Below are positions 32,324 through 41,398 of a DNA stretch of 64,000 bases, piece by piece. Source of the DNA: Sphingomonas panni (GTDB taxonomy: Bacteria > Pseudomonadota > Alphaproteobacteria > Sphingomonadales > Sphingomonadaceae); contig NZ_JAKREU010000002.1 in the NCBI RefSeq assembly GCF_022664435.1, positions 186,001-250,000 of the forward strand. The letters run 5' to 3'. The first letter of the stretch is position 1; each line of letters begins with the position of its first letter. The notes below the pieces were generated by a model. The model saw nothing but the letters and a program-made list of their open reading frames with translations, did no database searches and was not told the origin of the DNA. A program made the position numbers and the translations under genes.

Positions 32324-32344
32324 ACCCCGGATCAAGTCCGGGGT
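32324..32344. repeat. Dispersed REP-like palindrome
   Basis: ACCCCGGA and TCCGGGGT form a perfect 8-bp inverted repeat around TCAAG. This type of palindrome is common between genes in sphingomonads and related bacteria. Its flanks GCGAG and GACGAT also fit the usual repeat. It lies in the 450-base gap between the GH84 and TonB genes, which otherwise holds only the operator-like words and no gene I can support. Confidence 0.65.
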
Positions 32345-32400
32345 GACGATGAATCCTGATAATGGCCATCCGACTTTAGCCGCTAACAGTTCATCCAACA

Positions 32401-32418
32401 GATACCATATTGATACCA
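32401..32418 (-). promoter_or_regulatory. Two TGGTATC repeats before the TonB receptor
   Basis: GATACCA occurs at 32401-32407 and 32412-32418, an 11-base (about one helical turn) spacing that would put two protein subunits on the same face of DNA. The third copy of the word is at the GH84 promoter. Together they suggest one regulator for both divergent units. Confidence 0.45.
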
Positions 32419-32520
32419 CCCCTTTACAGAAACGCGACAGGTATACATACTCCCGTTTGGCCGCGACGCGCGGAGGGACATCGCCCGGAAGAGTCGGCGG
32501 TGCGAAACTGGGAGCAGAAC

Positions 32521-35268
32521 ATGGCATCATCGTTCCGGCATTCGACCGCGCTGGCGGCGCTGGCCATGGCACTGGTGCCGTTGCCCGGGGTGGCGATGGC
32601 GCAGACGGCCCCTGCCCCGACCGACAGCGCGACCGCCGCCGACGACGCGCAGGGTGACGGCGAGATCGTCGTGACCGGCACGCGCATCTCGACGCCGGGG
32701 CTGGTGTCGAGCAGCCCGGTCGCTTCGACCAGTGAACAGCAGATTCGCTTGCAGTCGGCGCTGACGATCGAGGATTTCTCGACCAAGCTGCCGCAGCTGT
32801 CGGGCGGTGTGCGACAGGGGTCGCAAGGCAGTGATGCGTTCGGCGCGCAGGTGCTGGAACTGCGCAATTTCGGGCAGAGCCGGTCGCTGGTACTGATCGA
32901 TGGGACACGCGCCGCGCCGTTCAGCTTTCGCAACTCGGTCGACGTCAACGCCATCCCGGCCTCACTCATCAAGCGGGTCGACGTGCTGACCGGCGGTGCC
33001 GCCGCCGTGTACGGCGCGGATGCGGTCGCGGGCGTCGTGAACTTCATCCTGAACGACGAATTCGAAGGGGTGCGCGGGACCGCCGCCAGCCGCCTGTCGG
33101 TGCGGAGTGGCGCGCAATATGGTGGGTCGGTGATGCTGGGCCTCGGCGTCGGTGACCGTGGCAATCTGGTCTTTGCGGCCGACTACACCCAGCGTGACGG
33201 CATCCTCGCCCGCCAGCGCGACTGGGCGGCGACGCCGAACCAGACCATTCCCAGCGTCGGCGGCGTGTTCACAGATGTCGCGAGCGGCCGGCGGTTCGGC
33301 TTCACCGATGCCGGCGCGTTCACCACCGCACCATCGGCAACGTCGAACATTTCGGGCAGCTATCCGCTGGTATCGCCGCTGAAGCGCATCAACCTGGCCG
33401 CGCTGTACAAATATGAAATTACCCCGGCGGTCGAGATTTACGGCCGCGCGATGTTCACCAATGCCCGCACCGAAGAGACCGGCACCCCCGGTGCGCAGCC
33501 GGCCAGCGTCAGCCGCACGGTCGGCATCAACGCGGCCAACCCGTTCCTGACCGATGCGATCCGCAGCCAGCTGACCTTCGTGAACGGCGTGGCGCAGGTG
33601 AATGTCAGCCGCTCGCTGGCCGAGCTGGGGCTTATCACCTATCGCACCGAACGCGATACGTTGCAGCTGCAGTCGGGGCTGCGCGGGCCGCTGACGGGCG
33701 CGCTCCAGTGGAATATCTATGCCCAGTATGGCCGGTCGGTCGAAAATTCGCTGATCGGCGGCGACGGGCTGGTCGCGAATGCCAGCGGCGCCAACAACTT
33801 CGCGTCGATCGTCAACACGGTCGACATCTTCGGTCCCAACCGGCCGGGCATTGCCGCCGCATTGGGCAGCCCGATCAACGGGTTCAACCGCAAGCGCGAC
33901 CAGTTCGTGACCGCCGCGACGGTCAGCGGGACGCTGGACGATATGTTCACCCTGCCCGCCGGCGCGATCGGCTTTGCGGCTGGTGTCGAATATCGGCGCG
34001 AGACGGCGAGCATCCAGCAGGATAGCGCGCTGCTGTCAGGCAACACCTATCGGCAGGGCGTGCAGGCGGCCTATACCGGCGCGTTCGACGTGAAGGAGCT
34101 GTACGGCGAGCTGCGCGTACCGCTGATCCACAACACGCCGTTCATCCGCCAGTTCGACATAGGCGGCGCCTATCGCCTGTCCGATTACGACCTGTTCGGC
34201 ACGCACGGGACGTGGAAGGTCGAGGCGAACTGGGCAGTCGACCGCAATCTGCGGCTGCGTGGCACCTATCAGCGCGTACTGCGTACCCCAAATTTCGGGG
34301 AGTTCGCCGCCAGCACCTCGTCGCTGCCGTTCAGCAGCCTCGTGACGGTCGATCGATTGAAGCCGCGCTATGGCGGCGATCCGTGCGTCATCGGCACCGG
34401 CAACCGGGCGCAATGCGACCGGCTGGGCGCACCGGCGCAAGGATCGGCCAATTCGACCGCCGCCAATTACCTGACCGGCAACTATTTCTATGGCGGCAAC
34501 CCGGATATCCAGCCCGAAACCGGCTTTACCAAGACGATCGGCGGCGTGCTGACCCCGACCTTCCTGCCGGGCCTCAACGCGACGGTCGACTGGTATGAAC
34601 TGGACCTGCGCGGCGCGGTGGGCGTGATCCAGCCGATTGCGGCGATCACCAGCTGCTACATCACCAATCCGACGGCGGGCAATCCGCTGTGCAATCTGGT
34701 GACGCGCAACGCCAACGGAACGTTCAAGGATGCATTCGTCAACAACCAGAATCTCGGCCGGTTGCTCCAGCGCGGTCTGGACGTCGCGGCCAGCTATACG
34801 CTGCGCCCGGAATGGATGAACGGCGTCGGACTGCGGGCCAGCTATCAGGGCAATATCGTCACCTCCTACCTGATCCAGGCCAACCCGACGGTGACCGCGG
34901 TCCAGTGCAAGGGCACGTTCGGTGCAACCTGTTCGAGCGACGGCACGACATTGGTCCAGCCCGATTATCGTCACACTGCCGGCATGGGCATCCTGTTCGA
35001 CCATGGCGTGATCCAGTTCGACTGGCAGCGGATCGGCGCGGTGAAGTCGAGCGCGGCCGGATCGACCGAGACGATCGGTGCGCAGGACACGTTCGACCTG
35101 TCGGCGTCGCGCGACTTCACGCCGGCGATCACGATGAGCGCGGGCGTCTACAACCTGCTCGACCGGCGTCCGCCGCGCGTGTCGGCGGGCGGGGTCTTCA
35201 ACACCTTCCCCGACACCTATGACATTCTCGGCCGCACCATCGGGTTCACGCTGACGGCCAAGATGTAA
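32521..35268 (+). CDS. TonB-dependent receptor (amino-sugar locus)
   Basis: This 915-residue receptor has a signal peptide ending GVAMAQT, a TonB-box-like GEIVVTGTRI, plug motifs RSLVLIDGTRAAP and IKRVDVLTGGAAAVYGADAVAG, and a barrel with the late NLLDRRPPRVSAGG strand ending LTAKM. Unlike the other two receptors here it has the R-x-L-V-L-I-D-G plug type and no DIGKLPD motif, so it belongs to another receptor subfamily. It is followed 5 bases later by an SSS symporter and then MurQ, so it likely takes up GlcNAc- or MurNAc-containing fragments. The start at 32521 gives the signal peptide and has GGGAG upstream. Confidence 0.92.
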   Translation: MASSFRHSTALAALAMALVPLPGVAMAQTAPAPTDSATAADDAQGDGEIVVTGTRISTPGLVSSSPVASTSEQQIRLQSALTIEDFSTKLPQLSGGVRQGSQGSDAFGAQVLELRNFGQSRSLVLIDGTRAAPFSFRNSVDVNAIPASLIKRVDVLTGGAAAVYGADAVAGVVNFILNDEFEGVRGTAASRLSVRSGAQYGGSVMLGLGVGDRGNLVFAADYTQRDGILARQRDWAATPNQTIPSVGGVFTDVASGRRFGFTDAGAFTTAPSATSNISGSYPLVSPLKRINLAALYKYEITPAVEIYGRAMFTNARTEETGTPGAQPASVSRTVGINAANPFLTDAIRSQLTFVNGVAQVNVSRSLAELGLITYRTERDTLQLQSGLRGPLTGALQWNIYAQYGRSVENSLIGGDGLVANASGANNFASIVNTVDIFGPNRPGIAAALGSPINGFNRKRDQFVTAATVSGTLDDMFTLPAGAIGFAAGVEYRRETASIQQDSALLSGNTYRQGVQAAYTGAFDVKELYGELRVPLIHNTPFIRQFDIGGAYRLSDYDLFGTHGTWKVEANWAVDRNLRLRGTYQRVLRTPNFGEFAASTSSLPFSSLVTVDRLKPRYGGDPCVIGTGNRAQCDRLGAPAQGSANSTAANYLTGNYFYGGNPDIQPETGFTKTIGGVLTPTFLPGLNATVDWYELDLRGAVGVIQPIAAITSCYITNPTAGNPLCNLVTRNANGTFKDAFVNNQNLGRLLQRGLDVAASYTLRPEWMNGVGLRASYQGNIVTSYLIQANPTVTAVQCKGTFGATCSSDGTTLVQPDYRHTAGMGILFDHGVIQFDWQRIGAVKSSAAGSTETIGAQDTFDLSASRDFTPAITMSAGVYNLLDRRPPRVSAGGVFNTFPDTYDILGRTIGFTLTAKM

Positions 35269-35273
35269 GCGCG

Positions 35274-36845
35274 ATGCATCTGCCCTTTTCGCTGGCCGAC
35301 TGGCTGGTCATCGCCGCCTATCTGTTGCTGCTGATTGCCGGGGGGTGGATCTTCACCCCCCGCAACACCGCGTCGGCGCATGACTATTTCCTCGCCGGTG
35401 GCAATGTGCCGGCATGGCTGGCGGCGGTGTCGGTGCTGTCGGCGACGCAGTCCGCGGCGACGTTCCTCGGCGGGCCGGATTATGGCTATGGGGCGGACCT
35501 GACCTATCTGACCGGCAACCTTGGCGGGTTGCTGGGCGCGATGTTCGTCGCACATGTGATGATCCCGCGTTTCTACGCCATCCGCGCGACGACGGCGTAT
35601 GAGCTGCTGACGATGCGCTTCGGCATCCGCGCGACCCGCTGGGCGGGCGGCATGTTCCTTGTCGGGCGTGTCTTTGCCGGAGGGGCGCGGGTGTATCTGG
35701 CGGCGATCGCGCTCGCCATGGTCATCACCGGATCGGTCGATGCGACAGGCATATTGATCGCCGCCGCGCTGCTGGTGGTGGCGAGCGTCTTGTTCACCTT
35801 TGTCGGTGGGCTGAAGTCGGTCCTGTGGAACGACCTGATCCAGTTCATCGTGTATCTGGGATCGGCAATCGCGGTGCTGGTGTTCCTGCGTCTGTCGATC
35901 CCGGCATCAAACGATGCGATCATCGACGCGCTGCGCAACGCACCGGGCGGAGTCGACAAGCTGAGGTTGTTCGACTTCTCGATCGACCTGTCGCGGCCTT
36001 TCTCGCTACTGGCGATCGTGACCGGTCTCACGCTCCTCTACATCGCCAATGCCGGGATGGACCAGGATACGACCCAGCGGCTGCTGGCGTGCAAGGATGC
36101 GAGGACCGGCGCCAAAGGTCTGTACCTCTCGGTATTCGCGACGATCCCGACGGTGGGGCTATTCATCGTCATCGGATTGTTACTCCATATCTTCTATAAC
36201 CGGCCCGACCTGATGGGCGGTGCCGCTGCAACCGCCGGGCAGGCATTCGGGGGCGAGAAGATCAGCATCTTCATGCACTATATCCTGACCCAGCTACCGG
36301 GCGGTTTGCGCGGACTAGTGACGATCGGCATCTGCGCCGCCGCCGTCGCGACGACCAATTCGGCATTGAACGCCATGTCGTCGGTGCTGGTGCAGGATTT
36401 CTACCGCCCGTGGCGCGAGCGGCGGGGCGCGGTGGCGGAGCATCATTATGTAACCGCCGGCCGCGCGGGCATGGGGGTAATCGGCTTCGCCATGCTCGTG
36501 ATGGCGATCGCCTCCTATTACTGGCAGCGGCATAGCAGCATGGGCCTGTTGGAGTTCGCGTTGCAGGTGATGGTGTTCACCTATGCCGGACTACTCGGCG
36601 TGTACTTCACCGCATTGTTCACTAAGCGCGGCACCACGAACTCGGTGGTCGCAGCGCTGCTGGTCGGCTTTGCGGTGATCGTGGTGCTGCAACCCGGCAT
36701 CGCCCACGCGCTAAACCTGCCGGACGCGCTCACCGGCCTCGCCTTTCCCTTTCAGCTGTGCATCGGCACTTTCGTCGCGTTCCTCGTCTGCGCCGCTCCG
36801 GCGGGGGTGGCGGGGCGCGGCCAACCGGACGGACGTCACGCATGA
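35274..36845 (+). CDS. Sodium:solute symporter (SSS family)
   Basis: This 523-residue inner-membrane protein has about 13-14 membrane segments. Family traits include FLAGGNVPAWLAAVSVLSATQ near the N-terminus, TFVGGLKSVLWNDLIQF in the middle, and AGMDQDTTQRLLACKDA and VATTNSALNAMSSVLVQDFY later. It should drive sodium-coupled uptake of a sugar across the inner membrane. Its stop overlaps the MurQ start codon (ATGA). With the TonB receptor, MurQ and the UTRA regulator around it, an amino sugar is the likely substrate, but this is context only. Confidence 0.92.
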   Translation: MHLPFSLADWLVIAAYLLLLIAGGWIFTPRNTASAHDYFLAGGNVPAWLAAVSVLSATQSAATFLGGPDYGYGADLTYLTGNLGGLLGAMFVAHVMIPRFYAIRATTAYELLTMRFGIRATRWAGGMFLVGRVFAGGARVYLAAIALAMVITGSVDATGILIAAALLVVASVLFTFVGGLKSVLWNDLIQFIVYLGSAIAVLVFLRLSIPASNDAIIDALRNAPGGVDKLRLFDFSIDLSRPFSLLAIVTGLTLLYIANAGMDQDTTQRLLACKDARTGAKGLYLSVFATIPTVGLFIVIGLLLHIFYNRPDLMGGAAATAGQAFGGEKISIFMHYILTQLPGGLRGLVTIGICAAAVATTNSALNAMSSVLVQDFYRPWRERRGAVAEHHYVTAGRAGMGVIGFAMLVMAIASYYWQRHSSMGLLEFALQVMVFTYAGLLGVYFTALFTKRGTTNSVVAALLVGFAVIVVLQPGIAHALNLPDALTGLAFPFQLCIGTFVAFLVCAAPAGVAGRGQPDGRHA

Positions 36846-37723
36846 ACACCGAAACGCTGGACCCCCGCTATCAGGGCGTCGAACATTGGCCGACGCATTA
36901 CGCGGTCGAAGCGATGCTAGAGGGACAGATGGCTGCCATCGCCGCGCTCCAGACGCAGACCGCCGCCCTTGCCGCCGCTGCCGACGCCGCCGCCAGGCGG
37001 CTGGAAACCGGCGGACGACTGGTCTTCGTCGGCGCGGGCACGTCGGGCCGGCTGGCGGTGCAGGACGGGACCGAACTACACCCGACCTTCGGCTGGCCGG
37101 CGGAGCGGATGCTGTTCCTGATGGCCGGCGGAGCCGATGCCCTCACCCGTGCACGGGAAGGCGCGGAGGACGATGCCGATGCCGCCCGTGCCGAGGTCGC
37201 CGCCGCCGCGATCGGTTCGCAGGACGTGATGATCGGCGTGGCGGCAAGCGGGCGTACCCCCTTCACCGTCGCCGCGATCAAGGCGGCACGGGCGGCAGGC
37301 GCGCTGACCATCGGCATTGCCAACAACCCCGCGACCCCGCTGACGCAAACTGCCGAGCATGTCGTCGTGGCCGCGACCGGCAGCGAGATCATCGCAGGAT
37401 CGACTCGAATGAAGGCCGGCACCGCGCAAAAGGCGGCGCTGAACCTGCTGTCGACCTCGATCATGATCCGCCTCGGCCTGATCTATGACGGACGCATGGT
37501 CGCGATGCGGGTGTCGAACGCCAAGCTGCTGCGCCGAGCACGCGCGATGGTGCAGGACCTGACAGGGGTCGAACCGGATGCCGCCGCCGATGCGCTGGAA
37601 CGCGGCGGCAACGACATTCGTCGGGCGGTGCTGATCGCGCGCGGACTGGAACCCGCTGCTGCGGCGGCGTTGCTCGACACGCATCACGGCCGGCTGGATG
37701 CCGCCATCGCGGCGGCCGAGTGA
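36842..37723 (+). CDS. murQ: N-acetylmuramic acid 6-phosphate etherase
   Basis: This 293-residue cytosolic SIS-domain enzyme splits the lactyl ether of MurNAc-6-phosphate to give GlcNAc-6-phosphate and D-lactate. The signature GAGTSGRLAVQDGTELHPTFG contains the sugar-phosphate loop and the catalytic-region glutamate. Further motifs are GVAASGRTPFTVAAI and GSEIIAGSTRMKAGTAQK. MurQ needs a phosphorylated substrate, yet no MurNAc or anhydro-MurNAc kinase and no PTS component is present in the window. It overlaps the symporter upstream and the regulator downstream. Confidence 0.93.
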   Translation: MNTETLDPRYQGVEHWPTHYAVEAMLEGQMAAIAALQTQTAALAAAADAAARRLETGGRLVFVGAGTSGRLAVQDGTELHPTFGWPAERMLFLMAGGADALTRAREGAEDDADAARAEVAAAAIGSQDVMIGVAASGRTPFTVAAIKAARAAGALTIGIANNPATPLTQTAEHVVVAATGSEIIAGSTRMKAGTAQKAALNLLSTSIMIRLGLIYDGRMVAMRVSNAKLLRRARAMVQDLTGVEPDAAADALERGGNDIRRAVLIARGLEPAAAAALLDTHHGRLDAAIAAAE

Positions 37724-38451
37724 TGCGCCAGATCGCGTGGCCCAGCGGCGACGAGGACACGCCGCTCTACCTCCAGCTCGCCCGGAGCCTGCGCGACCAT
37801 ATCAGCGACGGCGGCATCGGCCCGGGCGGTGCCCTCCCGTCCGAACGCGACCTGAGCGAGATGGCCGGCCTGTCGCGCGTGACGGTGCGCAAGGGCATTC
37901 AGCAGCTGATCGACGAAGGCATCGTCGTCCGCAAACAGGGGTCGGGCACCTTCGTCGCCCCCCGGATCGAAGCGCGGGGCAGCCGGCTGACCAGCTTCAG
38001 CGACGACGCCCGCCTGCGTGGCGAAGCGCCGGGCGTGGTGTGGATCTACAAGAGCTATGCCCTTCCGACCGAGGAGGAGGCCGCCGCGCTGGAGGTCGCG
38101 CCCGATACCCGCGTCGCGCGACTGGGGCGGGTGCGGCTGTCCGGAGGCGATCCGCTGGCGATCGAACATGCCGTCGTGCCGGCCGAGTTCATGCCCGACC
38201 TCGCCCGGCTGGAGGACTCCCTCTACGAAGCGCTGGAGGCACACGGCTTTCGCCCGGTGGGCGGGACGCAGCGGGTGCGCGCCTCGCTCGCCACTGCGAC
38301 GGAAGCCGGCATATTGTCGATCGAGCAACAGTCGGAGGTACTGCGCATCGAACGTTGCACCCGCCTGTCCGACGGGCGGGTCGTCGAGTTCACCCGCTCG
38401 GTCTATCGCGGCGATCGCTATGAGTTCGTGACCGAGCTGAACGAGGTCTAG
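37723..38451 (+). CDS. GntR-family regulator with UTRA domain
   Basis: This 242-residue protein has a GntR winged helix (PLYLQLARSLRDHISDGG, ALPSERDLSEMAGLSRVTVR) and a UTRA effector domain (IEHAVVPAEFMPDL, RCTRLSDGRVVEFTRSVYRG). Relatives such as NagR/NagQ sense GlcNAc-6-phosphate, which is the product of the MurQ reaction just upstream, so a feedback link is sensible. Likely operators are the TGGTATC words before the GH84 and TonB genes. The ATG at 37723 overlaps the MurQ stop; a GTG one codon earlier is possible. The next 144 bases hold only a partial dispersed-repeat-like stretch. Confidence 0.92.
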   Translation: MRQIAWPSGDEDTPLYLQLARSLRDHISDGGIGPGGALPSERDLSEMAGLSRVTVRKGIQQLIDEGIVVRKQGSGTFVAPRIEARGSRLTSFSDDARLRGEAPGVVWIYKSYALPTEEEAAALEVAPDTRVARLGRVRLSGGDPLAIEHAVVPAEFMPDLARLEDSLYEALEAHGFRPVGGTQRVRASLATATEAGILSIEQQSEVLRIERCTRLSDGRVVEFTRSVYRGDRYEFVTELNEV

Positions 38452-38595
38452 AGCCGACCTGCATTTCGCTCTCCGGACAACCGCTCCACGCCCACCGTCG
38501 CTCCCGCGTAGGCAGAGATGACGATGGGTGCTGAATGTCGATCGTTGCCAGGCTCCAGGCTCCCCAATCGGTCGATGGCGCGCTAGGCTGACGCG

Positions 38596-39804
38596 ATGCA
38601 GCGTCTGACCATCGCGATTGCCGGATGCGGTCCGGCCGGCCTTGCCACCGCGCTGCTGCTCCATCGTGACGGCCACCATGTCACCCTGTTCGACCGGTTC
38701 GATGCGCCGCGCCCGGTGGGATCGGGGCTGATGATCCAGCCCACCGGCTTTGCGGTCCTGCGCGAGCTGGGGCTGGGCGATCCGCTGCTCGCCCATGGCG
38801 CGCGGATCGATCGGCTGCATGGCGAGGCCGGCAGTACCGGGCGGGTGGTGCTGGACGTGCGCTACTCTGCGCTCGGCAAGCGTGCCGGGTTCGGGGTCGG
38901 GGTCCATCGCGCCGCGCTGTTCGCGCTGTTGCACGATGCGGTCGCGGCCGAAGCCATTGCCGTCGAAACCGGCTGTGCCGTGATCGGCAGCGAGCCGTCC
39001 ACTGCCGACCGTCGCACGCTGTTGCTCGACGGCGGACGCCGCATCGGGCCGTTCGACCTGATCATCGACGCACTCGGTACCCGCGCCCCGCTCGCGCCGC
39101 CCTGCGGCCGTGCGCTTGCCTATGGCGCGCTTTGGGGCACGCTCGACTGGCCCGACGAGTCCGGATTCGACCCCGCCGCGCTGGAGCAACGCTATCGCCG
39201 GGCGAGCGTGATGGTTGGCGTGCTGCCGGTGGGGCGCTTCCCCGGCGGGCAGCGGCGACAGGCGGCCCTGTTCTGGTCGTTGCGCGCCGACCGGCTGGAC
39301 GCGTGGAAAGCGGCCGGCGTCGACGCATAGAAGGCGGAGGTGGCTGCGCTATGGCCAGCGACGCAGCCGCTGCTCGACCAGATCCACTCGGCTGAGCAAC
39401 TGACCTTCGCCCGCTATGCCCATCGCACGCTGCGCACCCCGGCAGAGACAGGCATGATCCATATCGGCGACGCTTGGCATTCGGCCAGCCCGCAATTGGG
39501 CCAGGGGGCCAATATGGCGCTGCTTGACGCGTGGGCACTGGCGCAGGCGCTGCGGCAGGCACCGGACGTTGCGACCGCGCTGGCTCGCGCGGTCGCGATG
39601 CGGCGGCGACATGTCCGTCTCTATCAAAGCCTGACCGCGCTGTTCACGCCGGTCTATCAATCCGACAGCCGTCTCCTGCCGTTCTTCCGCGACCGGATCG
39701 TCGGACCGCTGTCGATGCTGTGGCCGGCGACCCGCATCCAAGCGGCGATGGTCAGCGGCCTGATCGGCAATCCGTTGCGGCCGCTGTCCCTTGCCGGGAC
39801 CTAG
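38596..39804 (+). pseudogene. FAD-dependent monooxygenase interrupted by one amber codon
   Basis: The frame has the aromatic-hydroxylase layout: the FAD fold IAGCGPAGLATALLL at the N-terminus, an acidic end of strand two (LFDRF), and a second FAD motif IHIGDAWHSASPQLGQGAN. A single TAG at 39328-39330 stops it after GVDA, and the same frame continues unbroken (KAEVAALWPATQPLLDQI) to 39804, giving 402 codons plus the stop, the normal family length. Flanking residues suggest an original TGG (Trp) changed to TAG. The second FAD motif would be lost from the truncated product, so the enzyme is probably inactive unless the stop is suppressed or is a sequence error. Substrate unknown. Confidence 0.82.
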
Positions 39805-39837
39805 CGCCCGCGCCCGTCCCCGCCTATCGTCGCGGGC

Positions 39838-40698
39838 ATGACGACACCAAAGATGCGTTTCGAGGGAACCGAGGAATATGTCGCGACCGACGACCTGAAG
39901 GTCGCGGTCAACGCGGCGGTCACCCTGCGCCGGCCGCTGCTGGTGAAGGGCGAACCCGGCACCGGCAAGACGGTTCTAGCGCAGGAGATCGCGCGCGCGG
40001 TCGGCGCGCCGCTGATCGAATGGAATGTGAAATCGACGACCCGCGCCCAGCAGGGACTGTACGAATATGACGCAGTGGCGCGGCTGCGCGACGGGCAGCT
40101 CGGCGACCCGCGCGTCCACGACATCGCCAACTATATCCGCCGGGGCAAATTATGGGAGGCGTTCGTCAGCCCGACCCTGCCGGTCCTGCTGATCGACGAG
40201 ATCGACAAGGCGGATATCGAATTCCCCAACGACCTGCTCCACGAACTCGATCGCATGGCGTTCGACGTGTACGAAACCGGCGAACGGGTGACCGCGCGCG
40301 AACGGCCGATCGTGGTCATCACGTCGAACAACGAAAAGGAACTGCCCGACGCGTTCCTGCGCCGCTGCTTCTTCCACTATATCCGCTTCCCCGACCGCGA
40401 GACGATGCAGGCGATCCTCGACGTGCATTTTCCGGGGATACAGCGACTGCTGGTCAACCGCGCACTCGACCTGTTCTTTGCCGTCCGCGACACGCCGGGC
40501 CTCAAGAAGAAGCCGTCGACCAGCGAACTGATCGACTGGCTGAAACTGCTGCTGCACGATGACATGCCGCTGGACGTGCTGGCTTCGCACGATCCGAGCA
40601 AGGCGATCCCCCCGCTTCATGGCGCGCTGCTGAAGAACGAGGCCGATGTGATGCTGTTCGAACGTCTCGCCTTTCTCCACCGGCGCACGGGCGGCTGA
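39838..40698 (+). CDS. MoxR-family AAA+ ATPase
   Basis: This 286-residue protein has Walker A GEPGTGKT, Walker B LLIDEIDKAD, sensor 1 ITSNNEK and arginine-finger-like FLRRCFFHYIRFP. MoxR ATPases act as chaperones for metal-centre or complex assembly, usually with a VWA-domain partner. The matching CoxE-like VWA gene lies 2 kb downstream at 42762, with two other genes between. No target enzyme such as CO dehydrogenase or methanol dehydrogenase is in the window. Confidence 0.92.
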   Translation: MTTPKMRFEGTEEYVATDDLKVAVNAAVTLRRPLLVKGEPGTGKTVLAQEIARAVGAPLIEWNVKSTTRAQQGLYEYDAVARLRDGQLGDPRVHDIANYIRRGKLWEAFVSPTLPVLLIDEIDKADIEFPNDLLHELDRMAFDVYETGERVTARERPIVVITSNNEKELPDAFLRRCFFHYIRFPDRETMQAILDVHFPGIQRLLVNRALDLFFAVRDTPGLKKKPSTSELIDWLKLLLHDDMPLDVLASHDPSKAIPPLHGALLKNEADVMLFERLAFLHRRTGG

Positions 40699-40801
40699 TC
40701 GCGACAGGACGTTGCGAAGAGTCGACGGATCGTGGCGCCAACCCTTTGTTAACCATGACCGCCAACCGAACGGTGACCAAATCGACCGCACTATCGCGGC
40801 C

Positions 40802-41344
40802 ATGTTCGGTTCGCTTGTCCGGGGCCTGTTGCTCCTCGTCTTCGCCGGTGCCGCCAGCTTCCCGCTCGGGGCGCGTTCGTTGCTCGATTATGTCGGGCAA
40901 TGCGTACCCTTCGCGCGCGAGGCGTCGGGGGTCGAGATATACGGCGATGCCTGGACCTGGTGGGACCAGGCCGAGGGCCGCTACCCGCGCGGCCATACCC
41001 CGCGCGTCGGTGCGGTGCTGACCTTCGCCAAGACGTCCCGCCTGCCCTTCGGCCACGTCCTCGTCATCAGCCGGGTGGTCGAACCGCGTGTGGCGATGGT
41101 GACCCATGCCAACTGGTCGCGGATCAACGGCGTGCGCGGCGGGGTCGAACAGGACGTGACCGTGTTCGACGTGTCGGCCAAGGGCGACTGGACGCAGGTG
41201 AAGGTCTGGTACCGTGATTCGCAGGGACTGGGCAGCTCGGTCTATCCGACTCATGGCTTCATCTACGGCCCTCGCCCCGCAACCGAACTCAGCAGCGCGA
41301 CTCCCGACTATGTCGGATCGCTGATCGACGCCTACGCCCGTTGA
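40802..41344 (+). CDS. CHAP-domain cysteine hydrolase, exported
   Basis: This 180-residue protein has a hydrophobic N-terminus (LVRGLLLLVFAGAASFPL) acting as signal or anchor. The CHAP domain shows the catalytic C34 in GQCVPFAR and H95 in FGHVLVIS. CHAP proteins cut peptidoglycan amide or peptide bonds, so a role in cell-wall remodelling is expected. TTAACCAT, the classic CtrA half-site, lies at 40749-40756, 45 bases ahead of the chosen ATG, which hints at cell-cycle control. A longer frame from 40712 would bury the signal peptide. Confidence 0.85.
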   Translation: MFGSLVRGLLLLVFAGAASFPLGARSLLDYVGQCVPFAREASGVEIYGDAWTWWDQAEGRYPRGHTPRVGAVLTFAKTSRLPFGHVLVISRVVEPRVAMVTHANWSRINGVRGGVEQDVTVFDVSAKGDWTQVKVWYRDSQGLGSSVYPTHGFIYGPRPATELSSATPDYVGSLIDAYAR

Positions 41345-41398
41345 GGGGCGTGACGGTCGCCCGTTTTCCGGGCTAGACCCGCGGCCCATGGGGTGGGC

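Noticed and set aside
38452..38595. Possible small gene or operator between the UTRA regulator and the FAD monooxygenase
   Set aside because: Only a partial dispersed-repeat-like stretch (CTCCCGCGTAGGCAGAGATG) is seen; no start with a ribosome binding site and no palindrome.
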